In this document: one piece after another, positions 61,594 to 64,000 of the stretch
How positions within the stretch are numbered: the stretch's first letter is position 1
Layout of the letters: each line of letters opens with the position of its first letter
NCBI RefSeq assembly: GCF_026616895.1
Contig: NZ_JANYME010000003.1
Span: 124,001-188,000, forward strand
Length of the DNA stretch: 64,000 nucleotides
DNA from: Campylobacter sp. MG1
GTDB taxonomy: Bacteria > Campylobacterota > Campylobacteria > Campylobacterales > Campylobacteraceae
Reading direction: 5' to 3'
Made by a program: the position numbers and the translations under genes
The notes under the pieces: generated by a model
Databases searched by the model: none
Told to the model about the DNA's origin: nothing
Seen by the model: the letters and a program-made list of their open reading frames with translations, nothing else

Positions 61594-62255
61594 AAGTCAC
61601 CCTTTTTTAATTTTTCTAAATAATCTGACCAATCTTTAGTATATTTAGACGATTTAGCTGATAATTTACCACTTGATGCCTGTTTAGTTAAAAACAAATC
61701 TTTAGCATTAAATGTTAATACTGGCTTTAAATCATTCCTTTGATTAGCTCGTTTAATAGTCGTTGTATTACTATCTAAAATAAATGGTATATCACCTGGT
61801 TTTTCATAATAAGATAAAACCATATGAGAAATCCACTTTCCACCGAAATTTGCATATACATAGGTAAAAAATAATTTATTTTCACTAACACCTAAATTTA
61901 ATAATGTTAAATACTTGGCAATAACAAAATCTTCACAATCGCCACGACCCTTGCCTAAAGATTCAAATCTATTAGCCCAATAATCTGTTTTTCCCCAAGT
62001 ATCTTTATCATCTGCCCACCTTAAAATACTAGGATTATTAAAAAACTCATTAACTTTAACAAGTTTTACAGCCTCATTTTGTCCGCTTAAATCACTTATT
62101 AATTTATCTAATTTTTCTAGTTTTTTAACACCACTATCACCATAAGTGGAAGCCATACGCTTATATGTTTCTGATTTAATAAACGAAGAGCTAAATAAAG
62201 TAATACTAAAAATAAGAGCGACAAAAATCACTCTTATAAAAATACTATTATTCAT
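61590..62255 (-). CDS. lapG: LapG-like periplasmic cysteine protease
   Basis: 221 residues with an N-terminal membrane or signal segment. Catalytic triad C107 (RGDCEDFV), H144 (WISHMVLSY), D161 (FILDSN); acidic DDKDTW (82-87) fits the calcium site. Cleaves the anchored adhesin when released from LapD. Confidence 0.92.
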   Translation of the reverse strand: MNNSIFIRVIFVALIFSITLFSSSFIKSETYKRMASTYGDSGVKKLEKLDKLISDLSGQNEAVKLVKVNEFFNNPSILRWADDKDTWGKTDYWANRFESLGKGRGDCEDFVIAKYLTLLNLGVSENKLFFTYVYANFGGKWISHMVLSYYEKPGDIPFILDSNTTTIKRANQRNDLKPVLTFNAKDLFLTKQASSGKLSAKSSKYTKDWSDYLEKLKKGDL

Positions 62256-62266
62256 ATTTTCCTAAA

Positions 62267-64000
62267 TTATTTTACATCATCTACTGAGCATGCAAAACTT
62301 ATAAATTGTTTAGCATAGCCATTTACAAAACTCTCTGAAATAATACCCATATTATTTAACATTTTATATTCTGTTAATAGAATATTATTTTTATTATTTA
62401 TTAATTCTCTAACAGCTGTAAAATACTCACTTTGAGCATCTAAAACATTAATCAAATCTCTTTTACCTATTTTAAATTCATCTTGGTATGTTAGCAACGT
62501 AGACTTAGCATAATCAACATAATCATTTAAATAATTTATTTTATCTTTACTAATATTGTATGAATTAAATGCAAATTCATTACTTTCTTCTAATTCTCTT
62601 AAAATAGAACTATGATCTAATTGACTTGATAATATATCAATCTTACCTTTTTCTACATTTAATTTATCATGTCCTTTATTAAATAAATTATATGAAAATC
62701 TTAAAAATGCTCCAGTTTCAGTATTTGTTGTTTTATCTTTAAATACTTTATCTTTTTCATATTTAGCACTTAGTTCTAAATCTAACTTAGGCAAATAATT
62801 ACCCTTATTTACCTTATTTTTATACTCATATACATTTATATTTTCAGCTTTAACTTTTATGCTTGGATTACATCTTTTACTAATTTCATTTAATTCTTCT
62901 AAACTTGCTGGAATTTTACCTTTAAATTCAGGCATTACTAAAGAATTTATATCAACATTATTGCCAAATAATCTTTTAAATTTACTATTAGCATCTTCAT
63001 AATCATTTGTAGCTGATAATAAATTATTTTTTGCTAATGCCAAACGGCTTCCAGCTTGTCTTTCTTCACTAGCTCTGGCAAAACCTGAACTTGTTCTATC
63101 TTTAATAAGAGAATAAATTTCCTCATGTGCTTCAACATTTCTATTAGCTATATCTAAAAGCAATTTTGTTCTAATTAATTCTAAATACGCTCTAGTACTT
63201 TCATACGCAACTTCATTAGAATTTTGAATTAATTTATAAGCGGTTGAATTTGTGATATGATTTTGCTCTTTTTTACCATTCATATCCTTGCCACCATTAA
63301 ATAAATTCTCAGTTAAAACTATTGATGCATCATATTGCAAACCTTTCCCACTATTTTTAGAATCCGTATGAGTTTTAGTTGTTTTCTTAACTATTCCAGC
63401 ATTAGCATATAAATTTAACATAGGATAATATACAGCACTAGCTATATCTAAATCTTTTAAAGATTTTAAATATTCTTGTTTACTTGAATTTACAGTAGGG
63501 TTAGTATCAAAAATATTTGAAATCATTTTATTTAAAGTAATTGATTTTTCATTTAATTCATTATTAAATTCTGGTATGTCTAAACTATTTTCACTTTTAG
63601 CAGCAAGACTATCTAGTAAACTTCCTGTTGAATCATCAGATTGTAGTGTATCTAATTGTGAATTTTCAACACTTTGAATCTCTTTTTTAGGTGCTACAGG
63701 TTCTTCATTTATAATTTCAGTTTTTGCAACACTTTTACCACCTTTTCTACTAGTAATATAAGCATCTTTATAACTACTATTATCACGAATATAATCTCTA
63801 TATTCTATAGCTTTACTCATTGAAACATCATTAGTTTCAATAACAACAGTATGATAAAGACTATTAGCTGGATTCACTGGATTAGATGGTCTTGCTTTTA
63901 CGATTAATTCATTAGCATATTTGCTTTCGTTTACTATTTTTTCAACATCAGCTTTTATTTTATTTAACATATTATAATCTTCTGCCTTAGAACTAGAGAC
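62267..64000 (-). CDS. lapE: TolC-like outer membrane channel (LapE type), 5' end beyond the window
   Basis: 578 codons to the window edge. The first visible ATG is at 63970, but the frame continues upstream and no signal peptide is seen, so the start lies outside. A SPOR-like extension (about first 75 residues, NSLYHTVVIETNDVSMSKAIEYRD) and a Pro/Glu linker precede two TolC repeats with long helices and LFNGGKDMNGKKEQ, LFNKGHDKLNVEKG. Completes the export channel. Confidence 0.88.
   Translation of the reverse strand, partial: VSSSKAEDYNMLNKIKADVEKIVNESKYANELIVKARPSNPVNPANSLYHTVVIETNDVSMSKAIEYRDYIRDNSSYKDAYITSRKGGKSVAKTEIINEEPVAPKKEIQSVENSQLDTLQSDDSTGSLLDSLAAKSENSLDIPEFNNELNEKSITLNKMISNIFDTNPTVNSSKQEYLKSLKDLDIASAVYYPMLNLYANAGIVKKTTKTHTDSKNSGKGLQYDASIVLTENLFNGGKDMNGKKEQNHITNSTAYKLIQNSNEVAYESTRAYLELIRTKLLLDIANRNVEAHEEIYSLIKDRTSSGFARASEERQAGSRLALAKNNLLSATNDYEDANSKFKRLFGNNVDINSLVMPEFKGKIPASLEELNEISKRCNPSIKVKAENINVYEYKNKVNKGNYLPKLDLELSAKYEKDKVFKDKTTNTETGAFLRFSYNLFNKGHDKLNVEKGKIDILSSQLDHSSILRELEESNEFAFNSYNISKDKINYLNDYVDYAKSTLLTYQDEFKIGKRDLINVLDAQSEYFTAVRELINNKNNILLTEYKMLNNMGIISESFVNGYAKQFISFACSVDDVK

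Overview
The window is very AT-rich DNA from an epsilonproteobacterium, most probably a Campylobacter. The base composition fits, and the right flank carries a sugar-acid cluster with the gene order of the Campylobacter L-fucose locus (aldolase, UxaA-type dehydratase, MFS permease, SDR dehydrogenase). The presence of LapD/LapG, a c-di-GMP-linked adhesin control pair, argues against C. jejuni itself. Species is inference.

Positions 1 to about 49,400 are one end of a large integrative and conjugative element (ICE). The left end lies outside the window. The right end carries a tyrosine integrase (48142-49281) next to a truncated fucose-dehydrogenase-like gene. The ICE encodes an F-type type IV secretion system spread over several operons: nuclease-TraA-L-E-K-B-V-lipoprotein-TraC (5698 to beyond 1), TraN-NusA-like-helicase (13853-8927), Rep-like/T4CP/HD relaxase candidate/TraU (28071-21726), TraW (31279-29896) and TrbC-TraF-methylase (34235-31385). 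TraG and TraH are not seen and should lie to the left. Six transcription units start with the same promoter-like element: AACGAACT or a one-base variant, a 14-nt spacer, then an AT-rich -10-like block. I think this is the ICE's own transfer regulon signal.

Between the core operons sit cargo blocks: a Sel1/Hcp-like secreted protein and a five-gene operon (5.9-8.9 kb); a defence block with a BcgI-like restriction-modification pair, a possible sRNA, a membrane-tethered Mrr-type nuclease, a type II R-M pair and a solitary (p)ppGpp synthetase (14.0-21.6 kb); and decayed genes (28.1-29.9 kb).

From 34.2 to 36.7 kb there are plasmid-like maintenance functions: three 22-bp iterons, an AT-rich repeat array and a ParM/ParR pair. 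From 36.7 to 48 kb lies a DNA-metabolism and probable leading region on the minus strand: primase, thymidine kinase, NTP-PPase-like proteins, Cas4/RecB-like exonuclease, SSB, Bet/RecT annealase and several very acidic small proteins. Almost every gap there holds hairpins, some of them duplicated. There are at least three two-gene cassettes of tiny membrane proteins, and a roughly 320-nt structured non-coding region with an extended -10 promoter. The set ssb/bet/exo plus ParMRC plus an F-type transfer system parallels SXT/R391-type ICEs.

The chromosomal right flank (49.4-64 kb) holds the interrupted sugar cluster with a divergent AraC regulator and palindromic operators, a secreted beta-propeller protein, and a minus-strand operon for a complete Lap type I adhesin export system (TolC-like, LapG, LapD, LapB, LapC, LuxR-type regulator). 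No adhesin gene lies in the window.
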